DNA of 64,000 nt, taken from the NCBI RefSeq assembly GCF_017161265.1, contig NZ_CP031393.1, forward strand, positions 310,001-374,000, written 5' to 3'. The translations under genes and the position numbers were made by a program. Position 1 is the first letter of the stretch. Every line of letters begins with the position of its first letter. Under the pieces are notes generated by a model. It ran no database searches and was not told the origin of the DNA. It worked only from the letters and a program-made list of their open reading frames with translations. This document shows, piece by piece, positions 1-7,971 of this stretch. The stretch comes from Treponema medium. Its GTDB lineage: Bacteria > Spirochaetota > Spirochaetia > Treponematales > Treponemataceae.

Positions 1-215
1 GGTGTTTTTATCCACACATATTTAATACCATCAATAGAAACTTCTTGAAAATCATCCACTACATCTGGATTCTTTTTTCGTATATGAGTAAAAGAGGCTG
101 CAATAATAGTAACGGCATACCCTTGTTTTATCCATTCTTTTGCAAAATAATAGGGACGAAACACCATTCCCATTTCTGGAGAACCTGCATAATGGCTTAT
201 AAATAGAATATTCAT
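1..215 (-). CDS. Glycosyltransferase, N-terminal part (cut by window edge)
   Basis: Only the first 71 codons lie in the window; the gene runs off the left edge. The N-terminus (MNILFISHYAGSPEMGM, then a segment with FRPYYFAKEWIKQGY) looks like the start of GT-B fold, family 4 glycosyltransferases of the WbuB type, which build surface polysaccharide repeat units at the cytoplasmic membrane. The start ATG lies 20 bases after the stop of the UDP-sugar dehydrogenase, so it continues the same operon. The family call rests on the N-terminal beta-alpha motif only. Donor and acceptor sugars cannot be inferred. Confidence 0.7.
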   Translation of the reverse strand, partial: MNILFISHYAGSPEMGMVFRPYYFAKEWIKQGYAVTIIAASFTHIRKKNPDVVDDFQEVSIDGIKYVWIKT

Positions 216-235
216 TCAAGTTCCATTAAAGGATA

Positions 236-1558
236 TTACAGCTTAAATACTTTATCATCTTCAATGTGGACACTTTTTACCGCATTGCGTAAATCCACCA
301 CTAAGCTCGATTTTGCTACAATATGCTCAATATCAAAACATGAATGATTGGTTGTAAATACAACGCAATCTGCTTTAGATAATAGGGCATCAGTTAAATC
401 CGTACCGACCCATTTTTTTCCGTGATCGTCAATACATTCAGGGATATACGGATCATGATACAGGACATTTGCTCTTTTTTTAGCACATTCCTCCATAACA
501 AGTAAGGCAGGGCTTTCACGAGGGTCATCAATATCCGGCTTATATGCAACACCAAGGAATAGAATTGTTGCACCATTCATTGCTTTTTGCTTGCGATTAA
601 GCGCATACATAATCTTATTCATCATTTTATGCGGCATCTGATTGTTGATATTGCCGGCAGTATTTATCATTGTTAAATCGAAATTAAAGCCTTTTGCAAT
701 ATGCTCAAGATAGAACGGATCAAGCGGGATACAGTGTCCGCCGATACCGGGACCGGGATAAAAGGCCTGAAAACCGTAGGGTTTCGATTTTGCAGCGTCT
801 ATCACTTCCCAAATATTAATATCCATTTTACCCGCTAAAAGAGCCAGTTCATTGATAAGTGAAATATTGATAAGCCGATAGGTATTTTCAAGTATTTTAA
901 CCATTTCCGCCACGCGGGGACTTGAGACAGGATAGAGATGCTGAATCGCCTTGCTGTAGAGAGCAATCGCAATTTTCTGAGCATCTTCGCCTAAAGCACC
1001 AACTACTTTCGGCGTATTATCAGTCTTATAATCTTTATTCCCCGGATCAACCCGTTCGGGACTAAAACAAAGCCAAAAATCTTTACTTTCTTTTAAGCCT
1101 GATTCTTTTTCGATAATCGGCTTCATAAAATCTTCGGTGGTTGTCGGATAGGTAGTGCTTTCAAGCGAAATAAAAGTACCTGCTTTCATATTTTTGCCGA
1201 TATCGATGCAAGATTGTTCGATAAACTTCATATCGGGTTTTTTAAAATGGTCGAGTGGTGTCGGAACGCAGATAATGACCGCATCGCATTCTTTAATTCG
1301 AGAAAAATCAGTTGTTGCAGAAAGCTTTGTTGTTTCTTTTACTACACGGCTTAAATCTTCATCTTTTATATCACCGATATAGTTTTTTCCAGTATTCACC
1401 AATTCTACTTTTTTAGAGCTTTTCTCAAAGCCTAAGACTTGTACATCTTTTTTTGCAAAAGATACAGCAAGCGGCAAGCCGACATAACCTAAACCGATAA
1501 TACCGACAACTTCGGCATTGCTTTCGATTTTTCTGATGATTGTTTCAAAGTTTGACAT
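236..1558 (-). CDS. wbpA: UDP-N-acetyl-D-glucosamine 6-dehydrogenase (WbpA type)
   Basis: A 440-residue nucleotide-sugar dehydrogenase predicted to oxidise C6 of UDP-GlcNAc twice with NAD+, giving UDP-GlcNAcA. The N-terminal Rossmann motif GLGYVG is at residues 22-27. The catalytic cysteine lies in GPGIGGHCIPLDP (Cys276), followed by the C-terminal substrate-binding part with GVAYKPDIDDPRESP. Length fits the WbpA/WecC group. I prefer WbpA to WecC because wbpB, wbpE, wbpD and wbpI homologues are in the same locus, making this step 1 of the di-N-acetyl mannuronic acid pathway. GGGAG lies a few bases before the ATG. Cytoplasmic. WecC activity (on UDP-ManNAc) remains the alternative. Confidence 0.88.
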   Translation of the reverse strand: MSNFETIIRKIESNAEVVGIIGLGYVGLPLAVSFAKKDVQVLGFEKSSKKVELVNTGKNYIGDIKDEDLSRVVKETTKLSATTDFSRIKECDAVIICVPTPLDHFKKPDMKFIEQSCIDIGKNMKAGTFISLESTTYPTTTEDFMKPIIEKESGLKESKDFWLCFSPERVDPGNKDYKTDNTPKVVGALGEDAQKIAIALYSKAIQHLYPVSSPRVAEMVKILENTYRLINISLINELALLAGKMDINIWEVIDAAKSKPYGFQAFYPGPGIGGHCIPLDPFYLEHIAKGFNFDLTMINTAGNINNQMPHKMMNKIMYALNRKQKAMNGATILFLGVAYKPDIDDPRESPALLVMEECAKKRANVLYHDPYIPECIDDHGKKWVGTDLTDALLSKADCVVFTTNHSCFDIEHIVAKSSLVVDLRNAVKSVHIEDDKVFKL

Positions 1559-1621
1559 AGCGAACTCCCTAAAAGTTTATTGTGCATGCTAAAACAAGCA
1601 ATTTCAAGAATATATTTTCAT

Positions 1622-2050
1622 CTATTCAAGAATTTCGTCTAAACGATCATTTTTATATTTAAAGGATATTTTTTCTTCTTTAACCATTTTTAACATTTCT
1701 TTTAATTCACATGAGGCCACCGCCGGGCTCGAGATTTTTGATAGAACCACACGGCAATGTATAGTTTTATAACTAAAATTCTTCTTAAAATACTTATATG
1801 AGTTTTTTAACTGAATACAAGCCTTCCGTAAATCTTTACCTTTTAGCTCTATCAAATACACATCCGTACTATTATCATCTACAGCAAAATCACATCGAGT
1901 ACCTGAAGTAATCAAGCAACCGTCAACACGAATTTTGAGAAGGTTTCTGCCGGAGTTATTGTGCATTACAAATTTTCGCTTGTTCTCCTGACATACCAAT
2001 ATTTTATCATTACCATAGTATTCACAACACTCATCAGGTATTTTTTTCAT
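1622..2050 (-). CDS. Small PD-(D/E)XK-like nuclease paired with an ATPase
   Basis: A 142-residue protein of no named family that I recognise. The central segment has the layout of a restriction-endonuclease-like core: a hydrophobic strand ending in RCDF (Asp54), about 13 residues, then a strand ending in IELKG (Glu68, Lys70), then a helix. This matches D-x(n)-E-x-K. Six or more cysteines are present. I chose the ATG at 2050 because AAAGGA sits just before it; longer forms reading from 2119 would lie deeper inside the ATPase gene. It overlaps the 3' end of the upstream ATPase gene by 17 bases, so the two are translationally coupled and probably act together. Nuclease function is inferred from the motif. 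Confidence 0.7.
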   Translation of the reverse strand: MKKIPDECCEYYGNDKILVCQENKRKFVMHNNSGRNLLKIRVDGCLITSGTRCDFAVDDNSTDVYLIELKGKDLRKACIQLKNSYKYFKKNFSYKTIHCRVVLSKISSPAVASCELKEMLKMVKEEKISFKYKNDRLDEILE

Positions 2051-3389
2051 CAGTCCTTTCATAATCGGCATCCAATAGTTTAGTATACACTTCATTAATC
2101 TCAGAAGAATATAAATCAATCTCAGCAGGATCGATTTGATATAAATCGTTTCGTTTTATATCAATAATGCTTCCTTTTTTTATTGCATAAGCGGCAACGT
2201 CATCATACTGGATTTGATACGGCAAAGCAATAATATTTTTTACATCAACACCTCTTTTCTGCAGTGTTCCTGCATAAATACAATTATTGAAAGTTTCAAG
2301 CACATAGGGACTATGGGTAGTAACAAGTAACTTGTTGTTTGTATTTTTATTCAAACATTTCAATAGATGAAAAACTACATCCTTTTGAGAGTTAGGGAAC
2401 AAATTTTGTTCAGGCTCTTCCACAATATTAAAAAAATAGAGAGGCATTACTCCCTCAAAATATTTTTTTACTGTAGAAGCCAGTTTATCATCACCGGATT
2501 GCTTTTTTTTATTAGGAGGTAAGCTAATACCGGCCGCTGTAAGTATAGCCATTAAACCGGCGGGTATTAAAAAAGAACTAGACAAAACAACTCCTAAAAA
2601 AGAAGCTGCTACTCCCATAACACTTAACAACTTATTATATTTTGCAATTACATTTTCCTGTAATTCAACAGGCATTTTTCGTTTTGAATCAAAATCAGGT
2701 TTATCAATACAACCGGAAAGATATGTACTTACGAGAGACAATAATGACGATGACTGAAAGCCGCTTGCAGATTCTGTCAAGTTAATTTTGTATTTTGCAT
2801 TATTGTCCATAATAAAAAATTCTTTTTTGTCTTTATTATATTGCAAAAAAATATTTTTAATGGGCAACTTAAATTTCATACCGTCAAGATTCCTTCCGGC
2901 TTTAAGGCTTTCTTCAAGAAAAGTATGTAAAGCGGGAGCAATACCTGATATTGTTTCAGGAGACTCAACCGAAGAAATAAAACTTCTTTCCGAAGGTATA
3001 TATATAATCTTAGGCATTTCATAAATAGAATCTTCCGTTTTTTTGTTTTCTAAAGTTAAATTCTTCCCTCGGATAGTAAAATGACAATATTGACCTATAT
3101 AATCTATTTCCGTTTTATCTGAAAAATAGGATAAAATATTATGGTAGTTAAACAACTCTTTAAAAAAACTACTTGTCCGTACAGTATTTTCTGAAAGTAT
3201 TTTTGAAGGTAAATCCCGCCGTAAAAGAGCCTTTTCCAGCCACTCAAAAGAAGAAACCAATTTTGCAACGGAACTCTTACCTGCACCTTGATGTCCTACA
3301 AACAAAGTGAGCTTTTTAATATCAAAAAAATTATCTTTCTGAAAACCTGAATGAATAGGTCCAAAATCTTTTATCCTGATTTTACTCAT
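2034..3389 (-). CDS. ABC/OLD-type AAA ATPase with hydrophobic insertion
   Basis: A 451-residue ATPase of the AAA_15/AAA_21 (SMC/OLD-like) kind. Walker A is GHQGAGKS (32-39). A signature-like SASGFQSS is at 207-214, Walker B with acidic residues FNIVEEPEQN at about 320-329, and the switch TTHSPY at 357-362. Between signature and Walker B lies a hydrophobic stretch (about 255-292) that could form one or two membrane helices. No TOPRIM domain follows, so it is not a complete OLD nuclease; the overlapping downstream gene probably supplies the effector. Such ATPase-plus-effector pairs are typical of anti-phage systems such as PARIS and Septu. The gene sits between wbpI (2-base gap) and wbpA within the sugar operon. 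Confidence 0.8.
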   Translation of the reverse strand: MSKIRIKDFGPIHSGFQKDNFFDIKKLTLFVGHQGAGKSSVAKLVSSFEWLEKALLRRDLPSKILSENTVRTSSFFKELFNYHNILSYFSDKTEIDYIGQYCHFTIRGKNLTLENKKTEDSIYEMPKIIYIPSERSFISSVESPETISGIAPALHTFLEESLKAGRNLDGMKFKLPIKNIFLQYNKDKKEFFIMDNNAKYKINLTESASGFQSSSLLSLVSTYLSGCIDKPDFDSKRKMPVELQENVIAKYNKLLSVMGVAASFLGVVLSSSFLIPAGLMAILTAAGISLPPNKKKQSGDDKLASTVKKYFEGVMPLYFFNIVEEPEQNLFPNSQKDVVFHLLKCLNKNTNNKLLVTTHSPYVLETFNNCIYAGTLQKRGVDVKNIIALPYQIQYDDVAAYAIKKGSIIDIKRNDLYQIDPAEIDLYSSEINEVYTKLLDADYERTDEKNT

Positions 3390-3391
3390 AC

Positions 3392-4465
3392 TTATTCTTG
3401 TAACACCTCTATGATTTTTTCTGCCGTATGCCCATCACCATAAAGTTGCGGGTAATCTTTCGGAGTACGAATATTCCGGATCGAAGATACGATTCTTTTA
3501 GTATCAGCGCCGGTAAGCGTATTCCAGCCGGAAGTTACAAGTTCAACCCATTCAGTGGTGTCACGCATGGTGATGCACGGTTTTTGAAAGAAAAATGCCT
3601 CTTTTTGTACACCACCTGAGTCCGTAAGCACGGCAGTACAAGCTTCTTCATATTTAAGCATTTCCAAATAACCGACAGGTTCTATAAGCGTAACGTGGCT
3701 TCCAAAATGCAATCCATGTTCCGCCAGTATTTTCTTTGTACGGGGATGCACGGGGAAAACGAACCGCTTTTCAGAAAGTGAATTAACAGCATCTACAATA
3801 TTTTTTAACCGTACCGGATTGTCAGTATTTTCTGCCCTGTGAATGGTCAACAATATAAAATTACTCGGTGTTTGCAACGGACTACTTTTCTGACGGTAAT
3901 AAAGCGAGGCATCATACATAATATCACCCGTTTTACACACTACCTTATTGTCTGATGAAGGTACACCATCAGCAGAAACAATTCCCTCTTTTTTGAGGTT
4001 TTCTATAGCTGTCTCTGTCGGGCAAAAAAGCCATGTCGAAAGGTGATCGGTAAGACGACGGTTTTGTTCTTCAGGCATCGTCATCATAAAAGAACGCAAA
4101 CCAGCTTCCACATGAGCTACCGGAATATGCAGCTTACTTGCGGCTAAAGCGCCTGCTAATGTAGAATTGGTGTCACCGTATACAAGCACGGCATCAGGTT
4201 TTAGTCCTAAAAGCAATTCTTCAATCTTTTCAAGCATAAGACCGGTCATTTTACCGTGAGAACCGGAACCTATATGCAAATTATAATCGGGCTGCGGAAT
4301 ATCCATTTCGGTAAAAAATATATCACTCATATTTTGATCATAATGCTGACCGGTATGAACGATTGTTTCTCTTACACCAAGTTGAGGATTATTTTTAATA
4401 TAACGACTTAATACCGCCGCTTTAATAAATTGCGGACGAGCGCCTATAATTGTAAGAATGTGCAT
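3392..4465 (-). CDS. wbpI: UDP-GlcNAc(3NAc)A 2-epimerase (WbpI/WecB family)
   Basis: A 357-residue non-hydrolysing UDP-GlcNAc 2-epimerase family protein. Motifs: IGARPQFIKA at the N-terminus, HTGQHYD, GDTNST, HVEAGLRS, MPEEQNRRLTDHLS, and TDSGGVQKEA near the C-terminus. In the di-N-acetyl mannuronic acid route, WbpI inverts C2 of UDP-2,3-diacetamido-2,3-dideoxy-glucuronic acid to the manno form, the last step. The very similar WecB makes UDP-ManNAc instead. I choose WbpI because the other four Wbp enzymes are all present. RBS AGGAAT precedes the ATG. Cytoplasmic. The gene is followed after only 2 bases by the ATPase gene. Confidence 0.85.
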   Translation of the reverse strand: MHILTIIGARPQFIKAAVLSRYIKNNPQLGVRETIVHTGQHYDQNMSDIFFTEMDIPQPDYNLHIGSGSHGKMTGLMLEKIEELLLGLKPDAVLVYGDTNSTLAGALAASKLHIPVAHVEAGLRSFMMTMPEEQNRRLTDHLSTWLFCPTETAIENLKKEGIVSADGVPSSDNKVVCKTGDIMYDASLYYRQKSSPLQTPSNFILLTIHRAENTDNPVRLKNIVDAVNSLSEKRFVFPVHPRTKKILAEHGLHFGSHVTLIEPVGYLEMLKYEEACTAVLTDSGGVQKEAFFFQKPCITMRDTTEWVELVTSGWNTLTGADTKRIVSSIRNIRTPKDYPQLYGDGHTAEKIIEVLQE

Positions 4466-4576
4466 AAAAGTATTCCTTATATTTTATAACCTAAAATATG
4501 CTTTATTTTGGGCTTTATATAATCGGCAAATTATATAGAATATTTAGCCGTTTAAATATATTACCAACCTATAATA

Positions 4577-5383
4577 TTATTCATATTTTACATTACCAAT
4601 CAAATCTTTATAAGAAAGAAATTTATAATTATTTTCAGTACAATAATTTATAAACCATTCATAAAAAGCTTTATCAATCGGATAAGTTTTATTATTGTAC
4701 ATATAATCATGGAATAAAAAGGTAAAATACCTTATATTTTTGTTCTCTGCCGCCTTCAAAGTCTCCATTGCAATTGTTTTTGCTTTTTCAAGATCATTAT
4801 GAATAATATAACCGTCCATAATATGTAATGGAAATTCTCTCATCTTTCCTATTTGATAATCCGATTTTAATTCTATTCTCTCCTTATTAAATTCCGATGT
4901 ATCAAAAATATAACCTATTTTTTCCATTTTAGAAAATGTTTGATCATCATATCGGACATAGTGAGTTCTAATGCCAAATGAGGAAAGGCCTGAAATCTTT
5001 TTAAAATCATTGAACTCTTTTTTCATCTTTTCAATATCGGAAATTTCAATACCGTGAACTCCTGCATCAAAACCGTTCTCTAAGACATACTTAATCCAGT
5101 GCTCTGCCTTTTCTTTTTTATAAGAGAGACCAAGTATATTATCCATACCGAAAAAAAATGTAGATTTTACACCGTGCTGTTTATCAAACTCTATAATTTC
5201 AGGAATTCTATTTAAACGCTTATCAAAAATAGAAATCAACCGATACCAAAAAGAAGAAAAGCTAATTTGTCTCTTACAAAGCTGAATAAAACTTCTTACC
5301 CATAATTTAGGAAAAATTAAATCCCGCAAAAAATGGTCTGAAGGATAAAGATGATCAACATCATGTGAAATGATTATCTGCAT
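4577..5383 (-). CDS. Polysaccharide deacetylase-like protein (CE4 superfamily)
   Basis: A 268-residue protein with a rearranged NodB-like deacetylase pattern: SHDVDH at residues 5-10 supplies the metal-binding/catalytic aspartates, AGVHGIE in the middle resembles the second metal motif, and FLFHDYMY lies towards the C-terminus. No signal peptide is visible, so it probably acts in the cytoplasm on a sugar intermediate, like WbmS-type proteins of O-antigen loci. It lies 22 bases after the preceding glycosyltransferase gene and shares its low GC. The substrate is unknown; the fold call is fairly safe, the deacetylase activity is inferred. Confidence 0.7.
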   Translation of the reverse strand: MQIIISHDVDHLYPSDHFLRDLIFPKLWVRSFIQLCKRQISFSSFWYRLISIFDKRLNRIPEIIEFDKQHGVKSTFFFGMDNILGLSYKKEKAEHWIKYVLENGFDAGVHGIEISDIEKMKKEFNDFKKISGLSSFGIRTHYVRYDDQTFSKMEKIGYIFDTSEFNKERIELKSDYQIGKMREFPLHIMDGYIIHNDLEKAKTIAMETLKAAENKNIRYFTFLFHDYMYNNKTYPIDKAFYEWFINYCTENNYKFLSYKDLIGNVKYE

Positions 5384-5405
5384 AGATATTTTCCGAATGT
5401 ATAAC

Positions 5406-6566
5406 TTACCCTAACAATATTCCTCTATATGCATTAGTAAGTTTAATTTTTTCTTTTTCCCAGCATAATTCTTTTGCGACTGTCTCTAGATTTAATTTAA
5501 AAATACTATATAACTTTTTATCATCTTTCAACTTTAATATAGAATATCGTAAATCATCTGGAGAGTCAGAATTACATACTAATCCAATATTATACTTTTC
5601 AATCATTCTTTTTATTTCAGGAAAATCAACACCAATAATTGGAGTGTGGGCCTGAACATTTTGAAAAAATTTATTTGGTAATGAATAATAATAACTTAAA
5701 CAGATATTGTTAATAGCAACTATACCAGCATCACTTGCCCCTACATACTTCCAAAGCTCAGTTTGATCAACTGCTTCATGAAAAAAGACCTTTGTACTCA
5801 GTTGAAGATCTTCAACCATTTCAAATAAATTATTTATATAGTCTTGCCTACCAAAACCTAAAATAATAACCTTAACATCATCTAAACTTTTAACAGCTTC
5901 AATAATGGTTTCGATACCTCTACCATTCATTATAGCCCCGTGATACATTACAATAAAATCGGAAGGTTTAATATCATATTTCAAATAAAACATTTCACGA
6001 TATTCTCGAATTACATTCTTATCCACTTCAACATAATCTTGTACATTACGAACTACTATCGGACGTTCTTTTAACTTATAGATTCGCATCACTTCATCAG
6101 CAATAGTATCATTTACCATAATTGAGAATACAGACTTTTTTATCAAAAAGTTTTCCATCATTTTTACACAAAAAAAATCAAACTTACTCCTACTACTATT
6201 CCTGCCTAGTTCAAATTCATGAGAATCATACACAAGATAAGGCTTACTCTTTTTAGGTAAAAATAATGTAGATATCCATGCAATTGTCAATGCAGATATA
6301 TCATAACAACTGATGACTTCAGCACTCAATCGTCTTATATTCATTGCTAATCTAAAAAAATTAGGCAATCGGGCAAAGACCCCTCCTGAAAATCTCATAG
6401 GATACGTATATATTGTACTACCATCTATTTCTGTTTTACATTCCTTATCACCTAATTCAACAACAGCTGTATTGGCAGCACCAATCAGATCTTTCACAAC
6501 CTCTATTTCTCTACGAGATCGTGCTTCGATACGATAAGGACACAACATTAATTTTAGAAACTTCAT
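5406..6566 (-). CDS. Glycosyltransferase family 4
   Basis: A 386-residue GT-B glycosyltransferase. The C-terminal half carries VMYHGAIMNGRGIETIIEA and VIILGFGRQ, followed by FHEAVDQTELWKYVGASD and a late SLPNKFFQNVQAHTPII segment that corresponds to the donor-binding region. The N-terminal half contains YDSHEFELGR, common in family 4 enzymes. No membrane segments, so it is a cytoplasmic or peripheral enzyme adding one sugar of the repeat unit. The gene starts 3 bases after the stop of a truncated glycosyltransferase remnant. Base composition is clearly AT-rich compared with wbpB or wbpE, suggesting horizontal acquisition of this part of the locus. Confidence 0.85.
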   Translation of the reverse strand: MKFLKLMLCPYRIEARSRREIEVVKDLIGAANTAVVELGDKECKTEIDGSTIYTYPMRFSGGVFARLPNFFRLAMNIRRLSAEVISCYDISALTIAWISTLFLPKKSKPYLVYDSHEFELGRNSSRSKFDFFCVKMMENFLIKKSVFSIMVNDTIADEVMRIYKLKERPIVVRNVQDYVEVDKNVIREYREMFYLKYDIKPSDFIVMYHGAIMNGRGIETIIEAVKSLDDVKVIILGFGRQDYINNLFEMVEDLQLSTKVFFHEAVDQTELWKYVGASDAGIVAINNICLSYYYSLPNKFFQNVQAHTPIIGVDFPEIKRMIEKYNIGLVCNSDSPDDLRYSILKLKDDKKLYSIFKLNLETVAKELCWEKEKIKLTNAYRGILLG

Positions 6567-6569
6567 AGT

Positions 6570-6752
6570 TTAATTCCTTATGTTATGCAGAATTTTTGTG
6601 CCGTATATATGGATACCGTTACATACTTCATCCGGTACATTAGGGGCAATTTCAAAAACTGTATATCCGGCGTTTACCAGCGAAAGACATTCGCTATAAA
6701 ATATCCTGTCATCCTTAGCTGTGTGGACAGATATTACATGGCAAACTTTCAT
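6570..6752 (-). pseudogene. Truncated glycosyltransferase, N-terminal remnant
   Basis: Sixty codons beginning MKVCHVISVHTAKDDRIFY and continuing to a GIHIYG motif. This is the classical N-terminus of a family 4 glycosyltransferase (normally about 360-390 residues), but it stops just after the first beta-alpha-beta unit. The next gene, a different complete glycosyltransferase, begins 3 bases later. No continuation of the lost gene is visible. I read it as a recombination scar left when a downstream cassette replaced the rest of the gene. It is unlikely to be active. Confidence 0.7.
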
Positions 6753-6788
6753 ATAGTATCCTTCATATTATCGATCAACATCATAAAA

Positions 6789-7970
6789 TTATTGCTCGAC
6801 AGACCATGACCGATAAATGCTAAATTTCTCATACAGAGTCAGATCAGCCTTGCCTTCTATAGCAGCTGTGATATAATTAGTGTAGTATTTAAAACAAAAA
6901 TTATTCTCTATTGATAAATACATACCCCATACAAAAAAAACAGCAGCCATTATAAATATAATTCCACGGTTTATATATGTTAGAGAAAATAGTTCTGTTA
7001 GCACAATAATAAAAAAGAAGTTATAAAACAGCCTAATTCGAGAAATAGGCCCCATATAAAGCGTAACAAAATAAACAATAAAAAACACTACTGATGCAGC
7101 AAACAAATGTTGACCACATTTTGACTTACCTTCAATGTCCTTACGAAATACCAGTATTAAAATAAAAAACAGAAAATGTACAATATTGCCAATTGCCAAA
7201 GGATTAGTTTGTTGTAAACGTATTGTCAATTCAAGATATGCAACAAGCTTTGCAATAAATATATTATTACCATAGCCATTTATGAATCTAAAAACAATCA
7301 ACAACATCTGTGGAGTAAAAAAGGCATAAACAACCACCACCAATACGAACAGCCAAAAACTAGACAGTTTAATATCTCTCACAAAATACAACGGAACTAC
7401 AACCAAAGAAGTTCTATGAAATAACGAGGCAAGCAATACAAGAAGTAAAAATGGAGCAAACTTACGGGTAATAAGATATTCAAAGCTTTTAAAAACAATT
7501 GCAAGCGCTATTGAAAATCTAATTATTGTTTCAACATACAAATACATACCATTTGTTGTATAAAAAATAAACAATAATAAAAAAACATTTCTTGCATCGC
7601 CATACGCATATTTTGATAAAGAAAATTTATAAAAACAATGAGAGATAATAATCAATGAAAAAACCTTCATTATTATCAACGTCATCATAAAATTACAGCC
7701 TATTACTTTTAGTGACAACAGACACAAACTAAAACCCAGTTCAAACCCTACATCTTTCGACTCCTCTAGCCAATTATGCCACGTCACCTTCTCAAAAAAC
7801 ATCTCATAATTCGGCCAATCACTTCCATTTAGGTAAACACAACAATATATCACAATAGCAGATAGCAAAACCAATCTATAAATATTTCTTTTTACATTGA
7901 GCTTCATTCCTTTTTCTACAACCGCTGCTACAAACGCCAACGCAGGCGGAATAAAATAGGGGAAAATCAC
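6789..7970 (-). CDS. EpsG/Wzy-like polysaccharide polymerase (membrane)
   Basis: A 393-residue very hydrophobic protein with about ten predicted membrane helices and the N-terminal pattern (FPYFIPPALAFVAA, then NGSDWPNYEMFF) seen in EpsG-family proteins, which are treated as oligosaccharide polymerases. In a Wzx/Wzy pathway it would join repeat units on the periplasmic face of the inner membrane. It begins 1 base after the stop of the asparagine-synthase-like gene. Sequence conservation in such polymerases is poor, so the call rests on topology, size and position between the flippase and glycosyltransferase genes. Confidence 0.7.
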   Translation of the reverse strand: MIFPYFIPPALAFVAAVVEKGMKLNVKRNIYRLVLLSAIVIYCCVYLNGSDWPNYEMFFEKVTWHNWLEESKDVGFELGFSLCLLSLKVIGCNFMMTLIIMKVFSLIIISHCFYKFSLSKYAYGDARNVFLLLFIFYTTNGMYLYVETIIRFSIALAIVFKSFEYLITRKFAPFLLLVLLASLFHRTSLVVVPLYFVRDIKLSSFWLFVLVVVVYAFFTPQMLLIVFRFINGYGNNIFIAKLVAYLELTIRLQQTNPLAIGNIVHFLFFILILVFRKDIEGKSKCGQHLFAASVVFFIVYFVTLYMGPISRIRLFYNFFFIIVLTELFSLTYINRGIIFIMAAVFFVWGMYLSIENNFCFKYYTNYITAAIEGKADLTLYEKFSIYRSWSVEQ

Positions 7971-7971
7971 A

